Shown: positions 1-5,888 of the stretch, in pieces
How the letters are laid out: each line of letters starts with the position of its first letter
Numbering within the stretch: the first letter of the stretch is position 1
Assembly: GCA_937900425.1 (NCBI GenBank)
Contig: CALCDT010000120.1
Span: 1-6,253, forward strand
Direction of reading: 5' to 3'
DNA from: an uncultured Alphaproteobacteria bacterium
GTDB taxonomy: Bacteria; Pseudomonadota; Alphaproteobacteria; Rhizobiales; Pleomorphomonadaceae
DNA: 6,253 nucleotides
The notes under the pieces: model-generated
What the model was told of the DNA's origin: nothing
Database searches by the model: none
The model's input: only the letters and a program-made list of their open reading frames with translations
Program-made: the position numbers and the translations under genes

Positions 1-578
1 GCGGCGCCGGCGGCGGGCGGGGCGAGGTTGGTCCAGGCCGCCAGCGCCTCGACGGTGCGCGCGGCGACGGCGTCTAGCGCCTCGTTCGACACCCCGGCCC
101 ATGGATCGCCGCCGGCCCCGCCCGAAAGCTCGAAGCCGGTGATGCGGTGGAGCCGGCGGTTGCCCGCCCCGATCACGTCCCAGACGTAGGAGACGGTGGT
201 GCTGCGGTCGTCGCCGACCGCGGAAAGATAGCCGAGCACCAGATAGCTGGCGCTGGCGTCCTCGCGCCGCAGCAGGGAGAGGCCGCGGGCGCGGGCGCGC
301 AGGCCGATCCGTGTGGCGAGATCGTCGGCCCGGTCGGCCGGCACGCCGAGCAGCTGGCCGAAGCGGAAGGAGGCCGAAGCGCCCTGCACCGGCGCGCGCT
401 GCGGCTGCGTCGCCTCCGGCGGGGCGGCGAGGGTCCGCGCCGCGGTCTGGGAGGAGCCGGTCGCGGCCGTCCGCGACGACTGGCAGCCGCCGAGCACCAG
501 GGCGAGGCCCCCGCCCGCCAGGCCCCCGATCAGGCTGCGGCGGGTCGGCACGTGGCCCTGCGGCATGCGGTCCGTCAT
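1..578 (-). CDS. Putative envelope lipoprotein, C-terminal end outside the window
   Basis: This frame is open from an ATG at 578 to the left edge, giving 192 residues with no stop. A good ribosome site (AAGGAG, 593-588) lies 9 nt upstream of the ATG. The N-terminus is a lipoprotein signal: a twin-arginine-like TRRSLIGG at residues 12-19, a Gly/Ala/Leu-rich hydrophobic stretch, then the lipobox LGGC with Cys32 as the likely lipidated residue. The next residue is Gln, so outer-membrane sorting is plausible. A low-complexity Ser/Thr/Ala/Pro/Gln linker (about 33-65) follows, then a compact domain containing YLVLGYLSAV and TTVSYVWDVIGAGNRRLHRITG. This resembles small uncharacterised lipoproteins of Rhizobiales, but I know no function. 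It lies 68 bp downstream of the M24 gene on the same strand, probably co-transcribed. The left-hand end cannot be judged. Confidence 0.8.
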   Translation of the reverse strand, partial: MTDRMPQGHVPTRRSLIGGLAGGGLALVLGGCQSSRTAATGSSQTAARTLAAPPEATQPQRAPVQGASASFRFGQLLGVPADRADDLATRIGLRARARGLSLLRREDASASYLVLGYLSAVGDDRSTTVSYVWDVIGAGNRRLHRITGFELSGGAGGDPWAGVSNEALDAVAARTVEALAAWTNLAPPAAGA

Positions 579-587
579 GTCGGTGAA

Positions 588-593
588 CTCCTT
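588..593 (-). promoter_or_regulatory. Ribosome binding site of the lipoprotein gene
   Basis: A perfect AAGGAG on the minus strand stands 9 nt before the ATG at 578. It fixes the lipoprotein start at 578 rather than the in-frame ATG four codons later, and shows that this gene is translated independently of the M24 gene upstream. Confidence 0.7.
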
Positions 594-646
594 CCCCAAG
601 GTTCCCGGACCCGTCGCGGCCGGAAGTCCTTCCGTCGATAGCGGTC

Positions 647-1801
647 TCAGCCGGCGACGGCAAGATCGAGCGGCAACCCGGACAGCGGTTCCGGCGCCCC
701 GTCGGTGGTCAGATAGGTCCGTCCGAGCGTCATCGCGGTGCCGGTCTGGCTGTCGGCGATGATCATGTGCGCGAACAGCGTCATGCCCGGGCGGATCGCC
801 GCGTCGTTGCCGCGGTAGAACATCGGCCAGTCCATCCAGCTCGGCGAAAAGCGGGCGCCGAGCGAGTAGCCGCAGGCGTTGAGCCGGTGCTGCATCAGGC
901 CATGCTCGTCCATCACCCTGGCGTGGGCCTCGAAGACGTCGCCGAAGGTGTTGCCCGGCCGCATCGCCTCCTCCACCGCCTCCAGCGCCGCCCGCGTCGC
1001 CGTGTAGAGCTCGAGGTGCCGCGCCGTCGGCTCGCCGATCACCACCGTGCGCATCAGCGCGGCGTGGTAGTGGCGGTAGGCGCCGGCGAACTCGAGGGTC
1101 AGCTGGTCGTTGGCGGCGAGGCTGCGGCGGCCGGACTTGTAGCGGCAGAGCAGCGCGTCCTCGCCCGAGCCGATGATGAACTCGTTGGCCGGATAGTCGC
1201 CGCCGAGTTCGAAGATCGTGCCCTGCAGCACCGCGAGGATGCGACCCTCGTCGGCGCCCGAGCGGATCTCGGCCATCGCCGCCTCGAATGCCCGGTCGGC
1301 GATCTCGCCGGCCTTGCGCACGTAGGCGATCTCCGCCGCCGACTTGACGACCCGAAGACCCGGCACGAGGTCGGAGGCGTCGGAGAGGTCGGCGAAGCTG
1401 CGCAGCGCCTCGTCGATCGCCCGCCCGTTGCGCGCCGTCAGCCCGTGGGTGTCGTATTCGATGCCGAGCCTCGCCCCGAGCAGGTCCATGTCGTCGAGCA
1501 GGTCCTTGAGCTGGCCGACCGGGCTCGCCTCGCCGCGGTCGACCCACAGCCGGATGTCCTCGATGATCGAGGTGTGACGGGCCTGGCGCAGGTCCGGCGC
1601 CCGGGTCAGCAGCGCCATGGTGCCGTCGCGCTTGACGACGAGGCACTGGAAGAAGCAGTAGCCGAAGGTGTCGTAGCCGGTCAGCCAGTACATGCTCTCC
1701 TGGGCGAAGAGCAGCATGGCGTCGATCTTGCGCGCCGCCATCGCCTCGGTCAGCGCCGCGCGGCGGGCGTCGAACTCGGAAGGTTCGAAGTGAAGGGCCA
1801 T
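647..1801 (-). CDS. M24/creatinase-fold protein lacking the canonical metal ligands
   Basis: This is a 384-residue protein with an N-terminal creatinase-like domain (about 10-150; note LTGYDTFGYCFFQCLVV at 40-56) and a C-terminal pita-bread domain (about 157-375). The family includes Xaa-Pro peptidases and creatinase, but the five metal ligands look replaced. The first Asp is Glu237 (LEFAGAYRHYH), the second Asp is Ala near 247-248 (HAALMRT), the His region reads ACGYSLGARF (309-318), and the two Glu regions read LFAHMIIAD and TAMTLGRT. Ectoine hydrolase (EutD/DoeA) is, to my recollection, a metal-independent M24 relative with a catalytic Glu in a similar segment, so hydrolysis of a C-N bond without metal is possible. 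The substrate is unknown. The ATG at 1801 is preceded by GAGGA (1817-1813) overlapping the pgeF stop, 14 bp away, so translation is probably coupled. The same frame stays open upstream into pgeF, but that extension is an arginine-rich shadow. Confidence 0.88.
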   Translation of the reverse strand: MALHFEPSEFDARRAALTEAMAARKIDAMLLFAQESMYWLTGYDTFGYCFFQCLVVKRDGTMALLTRAPDLRQARHTSIIEDIRLWVDRGEASPVGQLKDLLDDMDLLGARLGIEYDTHGLTARNGRAIDEALRSFADLSDASDLVPGLRVVKSAAEIAYVRKAGEIADRAFEAAMAEIRSGADEGRILAVLQGTIFELGGDYPANEFIIGSGEDALLCRYKSGRRSLAANDQLTLEFAGAYRHYHAALMRTVVIGEPTARHLELYTATRAALEAVEEAMRPGNTFGDVFEAHARVMDEHGLMQHRLNACGYSLGARFSPSWMDWPMFYRGNDAAIRPGMTLFAHMIIADSQTGTAMTLGRTYLTTDGAPEPLSGLPLDLAVAG

Positions 1802-1815
1802 GGTCGGTCGTGTCC

Positions 1816-2586
1816 TCAGAGCTGGAGCGCGATGGCCGCGAGGTGGCGGCCGTAGTCCGGCTCGCCGCGGCGCGTGGTGCGGCGATAGGAGAAGAAGCGC
1901 GCGGGATCGGAATAGGTGCAGAGGCCGACGTCGTCGACGCGGCCGACGCCGGCCCGCGTCAGGCGCATCGCCAGGTAGGCCGGCAGGTCGAACATGTGAT
2001 GGTCCGCGCGCCGCGAGGGGGCGAAGAAACGGGCGTTTGCCGCATCCTGGTCGAGGAAGCGGGCGAGGAACTCGGGGCCGACCTCGTAGGCCGCCTGCGA
2101 GATCATCGGGCCGATCGCGGCGACGACGCGCGCGCGGGTCGCGCCGGCTTCCTCCATGCGGGCGAGCGTCGCCTCGAGCACGCCGGTGAAGGCGCCCTTC
2201 CAGCCGGCGTGGGCGGCGCCGACGACGCGGGCTTCCGGATCGGCGAAGAGGATCGGCCCGCAGTCGGCCGCCCCGGCGCAGACCGCGATGCCCGGCATCC
2301 GCGTCACCAGCGCGTCGACCCGGGGATTGTCCTCCGGTCGCCACGGCGCCTCGACCAGCAGACAGTCCGGCGAATGGATCTGGTAGGCCGAGACGAGACG
2401 GTCCGGCGCGACGCCGAGCACCCGCGCCGCCCGGGCGCGGTTCTCCATCACCTTCGCCCGCTCGTCGGCGGAGCCGAGGCCGAGGTTGAGCGAGGCGTAG
2501 ATCCCCTCCGAGACCCCGCCCTCGCGGGTGAAGAAGGCATGGGCGACGCCGGCGATTCCGGTGAGCGCTTCGGAGCGGACGTACAT
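1816..2586 (-). CDS. pgeF: Peptidoglycan editing factor PgeF (YfiH/YlmD, formerly 'laccase domain' or 'polyphenol oxidase')
   Basis: This 256-residue cytoplasmic protein has the usual family length. The family hydrolyses aberrant muropeptide precursors carrying L-Ser in place of L-Ala at position 1, keeping peptidoglycan composition correct; a purine nucleoside activity is also reported for relatives. The Zn site is intact: His71 in AYQIHS, Cys109 in AADC and His126 in AAHAGWKGA. Other hallmarks are FFTREGGVS (18-26), the ASLNLGLGS loop (31-39), VAAIGPMISQAAYEVGPEF (155-173) and the C-terminal CTYSDPARFFSYRRTTRRGEPDYGR (223-247). Family members often have GPCIS where this one has GPMIS. I chose the ATG at 2586 because homology starts there; an upstream in-frame ATG at 2682 would add 32 Gly/Pro/His-rich residues lying in the intergenic hairpin. 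The ribosome site is weak (GGGTGA). It is probably first in an operon with the M24 and lipoprotein genes. Confidence 0.93.
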   Translation of the reverse strand: MYVRSEALTGIAGVAHAFFTREGGVSEGIYASLNLGLGSADERAKVMENRARAARVLGVAPDRLVSAYQIHSPDCLLVEAPWRPEDNPRVDALVTRMPGIAVCAGAADCGPILFADPEARVVGAAHAGWKGAFTGVLEATLARMEEAGATRARVVAAIGPMISQAAYEVGPEFLARFLDQDAANARFFAPSRRADHHMFDLPAYLAMRLTRAGVGRVDDVGLCTYSDPARFFSYRRTTRRGEPDYGRHLAAIALQL

Positions 2587-2616
2587 GCAAATCACCCGGG
2601 CTGTCGCGGCGGGCGG

Positions 2617-2645
2617 ATGGTGGCCGGGATCGCCGGGGCTGTCAA
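2617..2645 (-). promoter_or_regulatory. Possible pgeF promoter (-35 only convincing)
   Basis: A perfect TTGACA lies at 2645-2640 on the minus strand, 54 bp before the pgeF ATG. At 17 nt spacing the -10 position reads CCACCA, which is poor, so only the -35 half supports the call. It lies just beyond the hairpin at 2652-2683, as expected if SDR transcription ends and the pgeF operon starts here. Confidence 0.25.
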
Positions 2646-2651
2646 AGCCCT

Positions 2652-2683
2652 CGTGACGGCCGCCGCCGGGGGCGGTCGTCACG
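2652..2683. terminator. Strong GC hairpin in the SDR-pgeF gap, possible terminator
   Basis: Left arm 2652-2664 pairs with right arm 2671-2683 (13 positions, one G.T wobble at 2659/2676) around a 6-nt loop. It is 82 nt past the SDR stop in the direction of SDR transcription. No T-tract follows on the minus strand; the T-rich stretch (2694-2702) lies on the other side, where it would serve plus-strand transcripts, and the wobble also favours plus-strand RNA. It could be an imperfect SDR terminator or simply a structured spacer. Confidence 0.35.
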
Positions 2684-2764
2684 GGCGGGTCGTTCCCTTT
2701 TCTCGCCAGCGCCGCCCCGCCTCCGGCCTGTCACCCGGGGCGTCGCGACTCGGCGGGCGCGACG

Positions 2765-3556
2765 TCAGGCGCCGCGGTAGCGCGGCGCCGGCTTGTCGCG
2801 GGAAAGGTTGGGGCCCAGGGCGTGGCGGGCCGCGGTGAAGGCCTCCCAGTCCGCCGTCTCGGGCAGCGAGGGGATGGTCACGGTCTCGCCGTGGTCGAAG
2901 CCGGAAAGCGCCGCGTCGACGAGGTCATCCACCGACATCACCATCTCCGGCGGCAGCGCGTCGACCGAGCCGCCGGCCCGGTCGAAGAACTCGGTGCGGG
3001 TGATGCCCGGCAGCACCGCCTGGATGCGCAGGCCGCGCTCGCCGACCGTCGCGGCCAGCGCCTGGGTCAGGTTGAGGACGAAGGCCTTGGTGGCGCTGTA
3101 GGTGCCGTGGACCCGCTCCGGGATCAGCGCGACCACCGAGGCGATGTTGACGATGGCGCCCGACCCGCGCGCGGCGAAGGTCTGCGCCGCGGCCACGGCG
3201 AGACGGTTCACGGCGACGACGTTGACGTCGATCATGTGGTCGAGGCCGGCGGTATCGCTGTCGAGCAGGTCGCCCATGTCGCCGAGGCCGGCGTTGTTGA
3301 CGACGAGGGTGATCGCCGGGTCGCTCCGCAGGCGCTTCTCGACGGCGTCGAGATCGGAGCGCGAGGCGAGGTCGGCGATCATCACCTCGGCCTTGACGCC
3401 GGTCTCGGCACCGAGCCGCTCGGCGAGGCGGGCGAGGCGGTCGCCGCTGCGCGCGACGAGCAGGAGGTCGTAGCCGCGGCGGGCGAGGCGGTCGGCATAG
3501 GTTGCGCCGATGCCGGAGGAGGCGCCGGTGACGAGGGCGGTGCCGAGGGTGGACAT
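2765..3556 (-). CDS. Short-chain dehydrogenase/reductase (SDR), classical type
   Basis: This 263-residue cytoplasmic oxidoreductase should use NAD(P)(H) to interconvert a carbonyl and an alcohol on an unknown substrate. All classical SDR signatures are intact: the nucleotide-binding TGASSGIG at 10-17, Asp62 in IADL, NNAG at 87-90, and the catalytic tetrad Asn112, Ser140, Tyr153 and Lys157 (YSATK). Arg36 after the second strand (LLLVARSGDRL) suggests an NADPH preference. A PGITRTEF segment (183-190) fits the substrate-loop region. The closest general group is the DltE/YqjQ-like SDRs (COG0300), which does not predict the substrate. The ATG at 3556 is 7 residues before the Rossmann strand and is preceded by GGAAAGGAA. 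It is transcribed divergently from the marR gene at 3867, and a perfect palindrome lies 24 bp upstream on its predicted promoter, so repression by that MarR protein is likely. Confidence 0.92.
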   Translation of the reverse strand: MSTLGTALVTGASSGIGATYADRLARRGYDLLLVARSGDRLARLAERLGAETGVKAEVMIADLASRSDLDAVEKRLRSDPAITLVVNNAGLGDMGDLLDSDTAGLDHMIDVNVVAVNRLAVAAAQTFAARGSGAIVNIASVVALIPERVHGTYSATKAFVLNLTQALAATVGERGLRIQAVLPGITRTEFFDRAGGSVDALPPEMVMSVDDLVDAALSGFDHGETVTIPSLPETADWEAFTAARHALGPNLSRDKPAPRYRGA

Positions 3557-3580
3557 GGGAAGGTTCCTTTCCTGTTCAAA

Positions 3581-3598
3581 TAGTGGTATATACCACTA
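3581..3598. promoter_or_regulatory. Perfect 18-bp palindrome, likely operator of the MarR regulator
   Basis: TAGTGGTAT and ATACCACTA form an uninterrupted perfect palindrome centred at 3589/3590. It is strikingly AT-rich for this genome. Length and symmetry fit a dimeric winged-helix regulator. It overlaps the -10 and predicted start site of the SDR promoter, so binding would block SDR transcription. On the plus strand its core TATATA (3587-3592), 17 nt after a weak TTCCTT (3564-3569), could also act as a -10 for marR, which would give autoregulation. Assignment to the adjacent MarR protein is inferred from position; GntR-type factors also bind TGGT-ACCA palindromes. Confidence 0.7.
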
Positions 3599-3624
3599 AT
3601 AGGACTTTCCGGCGCCGCTGGCAA
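3596..3624 (-). promoter_or_regulatory. Predicted SDR gene promoter
   Basis: On the minus strand, TTGCCA (3624-3619) is followed after exactly 17 nt by TATTAG (3601-3596). The predicted start site near 3589 falls inside the palindrome, leaving a leader of about 33 nt with the GGAAAGGAA ribosome site before the ATG at 3556. Confidence 0.5.
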
Positions 3625-3866
3625 GAGGCACGGCCGTCGTGGCAAGCTCGCCGTCGACGGCGGCCACCGACGCGGCCCGACCCTTGGGACCCGCACCGAC
3701 GGGGCCGCGGACGACGCGCGAAGGCACAGGGGGGCTCGAACCAGCGAAGACGGAAAGGGTTCCCGGCCCTCGCCGTGCCGTGGCCGGGGCGGCGAGAAGA
3801 CACCAAGCGCGAAGCGGCGCCGGCGGACGGCCGACCGTCGCGACCTGAAGAGAACGAAAGGCACCC

Positions 3867-4385
3867 ATGCCCGCAGGACAGGACGAGGAAGCCGATGGCC
3901 GCTCCACTCGCGACGTCTGGACGGTCTGCGCGAACAGCGCCGTGCGCCGCGCGGCGCGCCGGCTCGGACAGCTCTACGACGACGCCATTGCCCCGAGCGG
4001 GCTGCGCGGCACCCAGTTCTCGCTGCTCGCGCAGATCCGCCGGCTCGGCGAGCCGGCGCTGCAGCCGCTGGCCGCGGCGATCGTCATGGATCTCTCGGCG
4101 CTCGGCCACACGCTGAAGCCGCTGCAGCGCGACGGCCTCGTCGCTCTCGCCCCCGACCCGGCCGACCGCCGGGTCAAGCGGGTCTCGCTGACCCCGCTCG
4201 GCCACGCCCGGCTGGCCGAGGCCGAGGCGATGTGGCGCGCCGCCCAGCGGCGCTTCGAGCATCTCGTCGGCGCCGACGACGCCGCCGCCCTCTCGCGCAT
4301 TCTCGGGACGATCGCCTCGGACGATTTCCGCGACGCCTTCGAGCGCGAGGCGTCGTCGTCGGCCGGTCCGGCCGGTGGATCGTGA
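3867..4385 (+). CDS. MarR-family winged-helix transcriptional regulator
   Basis: This 172-residue, single-domain regulator probably acts as a homodimer. The N-terminal dimerisation helix holds CANSAVRRAARRLGQLYDDAI (21-41), followed by LRGTQFSLLAQI (46-57). The winged helix-turn-helix spans about 60-112: PLAAAIVMDLSALGHTLKPL is the recognition region and DPADRRVKRVSLT (97-109) is the classic MarR wing. A long C-terminal helix (112-160) closes the dimer, and the tail (160-172) is Ser/Gly-rich. The single Cys21 sits in the first helix, where OhrR-type MarR proteins carry a redox-sensing Cys, so peroxide or electrophile sensing is possible but unproven. The ATG at 3867 has GAAAGG 5 nt upstream. 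It is divergent from the SDR gene, whose promoter carries a perfect palindrome; the likely role is local repression relieved by a small ligand or oxidation. Confidence 0.9.
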   Translation: MPAGQDEEADGRSTRDVWTVCANSAVRRAARRLGQLYDDAIAPSGLRGTQFSLLAQIRRLGEPALQPLAAAIVMDLSALGHTLKPLQRDGLVALAPDPADRRVKRVSLTPLGHARLAEAEAMWRAAQRRFEHLVGADDAAALSRILGTIASDDFRDAFEREASSSAGPAGGS

Positions 4386-4386
4386 C

Positions 4387-4408
4387 GGCGTTGGCAAATG
4401 CCGACGCC
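4387..4408 (+). terminator. Hairpin between convergent marR and rarA genes
   Basis: Arms GGCGTTGGC (4387-4395) and GCCGACGCC (4400-4408) form a 9-bp stem around an AAAT loop, starting 2 nt after the marR stop. The one imperfect pair is a U.G wobble in plus-strand RNA and an A/C mismatch in minus-strand RNA, so it suits marR better than rarA. No U-tract follows, so intrinsic termination may be weak. Confidence 0.45.
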
Positions 4409-4431
4409 TGAACGGCCGCCGCGCGTGGGCC

Positions 4432-5805
4432 TCAGCGTTCGCGCCTCAGCCGCTCCCAGAACTGCATCCGCTTTGAAAGCTCGCGCTCGAATCCACGCTC
4501 GACCGGACGATAGAAACTCTGCCGGCCGATCTTTTCGGGAAAGTAATCCTGGCCGGAAAAGGCGTCGGGCTCGTCGTGGTCGTAGCGATAGCCCTCGCCG
4601 TAGCCTTCCGACTTCATCAGCTTGGTCGGCGCGTTGAGGATGTGGCGCGGCGGCAGCAGCGAGCCGCTCTCCTTCGCCGTCCGCAGCGCCGCCTTGTAGG
4701 CGGTGTAGACGGCGTTGGATTTCGGCGCGCTCGCCACGTAGACCACGGCCTGGGCGATGGCGAGTTCGCCCTCCGGGCTGCCCAGCATCTCGTAGGCGTC
4801 CTTCGCCGCGTTGGCCTGGACGAGGGCCTGCGGGTCGGCGAGGCCGATGTCCTCCACCGCCATCCGGATCAGCCGGCGCACCAGGAACAGCGGATCCTCG
4901 CCGGCGTCGAGCATGCGGCAGAACCAGTAGAGCGCCGCGTCCGGGTCGGACCCGCGCACCGACTTGTGCAGGGCCGAGATCAGGTTGTAGTGGCCGTCCT
5001 GGGCCTTGTCGTAGACCGGCGCCCGCCGCTGCACCACCTCCTGCAGGCCGGCGGCGTCGAACACCTCGCCCTCCCCCGCCGCGCGCCAGACGTCCTCGGC
5101 CAGCGTCAGCGAGGCGCGGCCGTCGCCGTCGGCCATACGGATCAGCGCCGCCCGCGCCCCCTCGTCGAGGGGAAGCGGACGGCCCGTCGCCGCCTCGGCC
5201 CGGGCGAGCAGCGTCTCGATGGCGTCGGGCTCCAGCGCCTTGAACACCAGCACGTGGGCCCGCGACAGCAGCGCGGCGTTGAGCTCGAAGGACGGGTTCT
5301 CCGTCGTCGCCCCGACGAGGGTGACGGTGCCGTCCTCCATCACCGGGAGGAAGCTGTCCTGCTGCGCGCGGTTGAAGCGGTGGATCTCGTCGACGAACAG
5401 CAGCGCGCCGCGGCCGGAATGCCGGCGCATCCGCGCGCTCTCGAACACTTTTTTCAGGTCGGCGACGCCGGAGAAGATCGCCGAGATCTGTTCGAAGCCG
5501 AGATCGGTCTCGCGGGCGAGCAGCCGCGCCGCCGTGGTCTTGCCGGTGCCGGGCGGCCCCCAGAGGATCAGCGAGCCGAGGCTGCCGGAGCGCAGCATCC
5601 GCGTCACCGTGCCCTGCGGCCCGAACAGGTGATCCTGACCGACGATCTCCGAAAGCCGTCCCGGTCGCAGCCGGTCGGCCAGCGGACGCGGCGCGTCGCC
5701 GGATCGAAGTCTAGATAGGCTGGTGCGGTCATGGGCAAGGATGCAGTCGAGGTCATTCCCATCGTCTAGCCGGTTTCCTGGCCGGGAGGAAAGCGCCTGC
5801 AGCAC
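4432..5805 (-). CDS. rarA: Replication-associated recombination protein A (RarA/MgsA), AAA+ ATPase; N-terminus uncertain
   Basis: This is a cytoplasmic clamp-loader-like ATPase acting at stalled replication forks. As drawn from a GTG at 5805 it has 457 residues. Motifs: QDHLFGP (57-63), Walker A GPPGTGKT (83-90), Walker B LLFVDEIHRF (135-144), sensor 1 GATTENPSF (165-173), arginine finger region LLSRAH (179-184), and sensor 2 around GDGRASLTLAED (228-239). The conserved C-terminal tetramerisation part includes YNLISALHKSVRGSDPDAALYW (273-294), GLADPQA and GYRYDHDEP. The body is intact. The first 40 residues do not look like RarA, and the GTG has no good ribosome site. No other in-frame start precedes PLADRLRP (41-48), yet another frame starting at ATG 5732 encodes a RarA-like leader, so a one-base frameshift near 5690-5700 is suspected. 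It converges on marR and is divergent from the FAD gene. Confidence 0.92.
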   Translation of the reverse strand: MLQALSSRPGNRLDDGNDLDCILAHDRTSLSRLRSGDAPRPLADRLRPGRLSEIVGQDHLFGPQGTVTRMLRSGSLGSLILWGPPGTGKTTAARLLARETDLGFEQISAIFSGVADLKKVFESARMRRHSGRGALLFVDEIHRFNRAQQDSFLPVMEDGTVTLVGATTENPSFELNAALLSRAHVLVFKALEPDAIETLLARAEAATGRPLPLDEGARAALIRMADGDGRASLTLAEDVWRAAGEGEVFDAAGLQEVVQRRAPVYDKAQDGHYNLISALHKSVRGSDPDAALYWFCRMLDAGEDPLFLVRRLIRMAVEDIGLADPQALVQANAAKDAYEMLGSPEGELAIAQAVVYVASAPKSNAVYTAYKAALRTAKESGSLLPPRHILNAPTKLMKSEGYGEGYRYDHDEPDAFSGQDYFPEKIGRQSFYRPVERGFERELSKRMQFWERLRRER

Positions 5806-5806
5806 C

Positions 5807-5834
5807 TTGCGGGGATACGTCGCGCGGCTAAGGT
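5807..5834 (+). promoter_or_regulatory. Possible promoter of the FAD oxidoreductase gene
   Basis: TTGCGGG (5807-5813), a 13-nt spacer and GCTAAGGT (5827-5834) resemble the alphaproteobacterial housekeeping pattern (TTGACG, then GCTA-type -10). The -10 matches only in its first half. The spacing to the ATG at 5889 is normal (a leader of about 45 nt). Confidence 0.3.
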
Positions 5835-5888
5835 CGCCGCGGCGTGCTACGGGGCAGGCGAATGTGCCCGAAGCGGAAAGGGGAAGCC

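Larger units (their letters stand above)
3557..3866. other. Divergent SDR/marR intergenic region
   Basis: About 310 bp separate the two start codons. The left 70 bp hold the SDR ribosome site, the palindrome and the predicted SDR promoter, and are clearly AT-richer than the surroundings. The remaining 240 bp or so (3625-3866) are GC-rich. Several frames are open there, but none has a convincing start, ribosome site or recognisable protein, so I see no gene. Unless marR has an unseen closer promoter, its mRNA would carry a long leader from the palindrome region. Confidence 0.6.

Noticed and set aside
647..1801. Calling the M24 protein an active Xaa-Pro aminopeptidase (pepP/pepQ)
   Set aside because: The metal ligands needed for that activity are missing at the expected positions.
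1816..2586. Reading pgeF as a multicopper laccase/polyphenol oxidase
   Set aside because: No multicopper oxidase motifs. The QIHS, ADC and AHAGW pattern is that of the single-Zn PgeF/YfiH family.
1802..2590. N-terminal extension of the M24 frame through the pgeF gene (647 residues in total)
   Set aside because: The extension is Arg/Pro-rich sequence in the wrong frame of pgeF. The real protein starts at ATG 1801 with a ribosome site.
2587..2682. Upstream ATG at 2682 as the pgeF start
   Set aside because: It would add 32 Gly/Pro/His-rich residues without homology, encoded by the hairpin and spacer. Family similarity begins at the ATG at 2586.
1810..2838. Long plus-strand open frames opposite the M24, pgeF, SDR and rarA genes (for example 767-1855, 1810-2838, 2822-3583, 4576-5718)
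   Set aside because: They lie antisense to genes with clear motifs, are Arg/Gly/Val-rich, and match no family. Such open frames are expected in very GC-rich coding DNA.
3650..3661. Short palindrome GCCGTCGACGGC
   Set aside because: All G/C apart from a central TCGA, in a GC-rich spacer; such 12-bp palindromes are expected by chance here, and it is not aligned with any promoter element.
3576..4397. 273-residue minus-strand frame opposite marR, and smaller frames in the 3557-3866 gap
   Set aside because: They are antisense to a clear MarR gene or lack ribosome sites, and their composition is typical of shadow frames.
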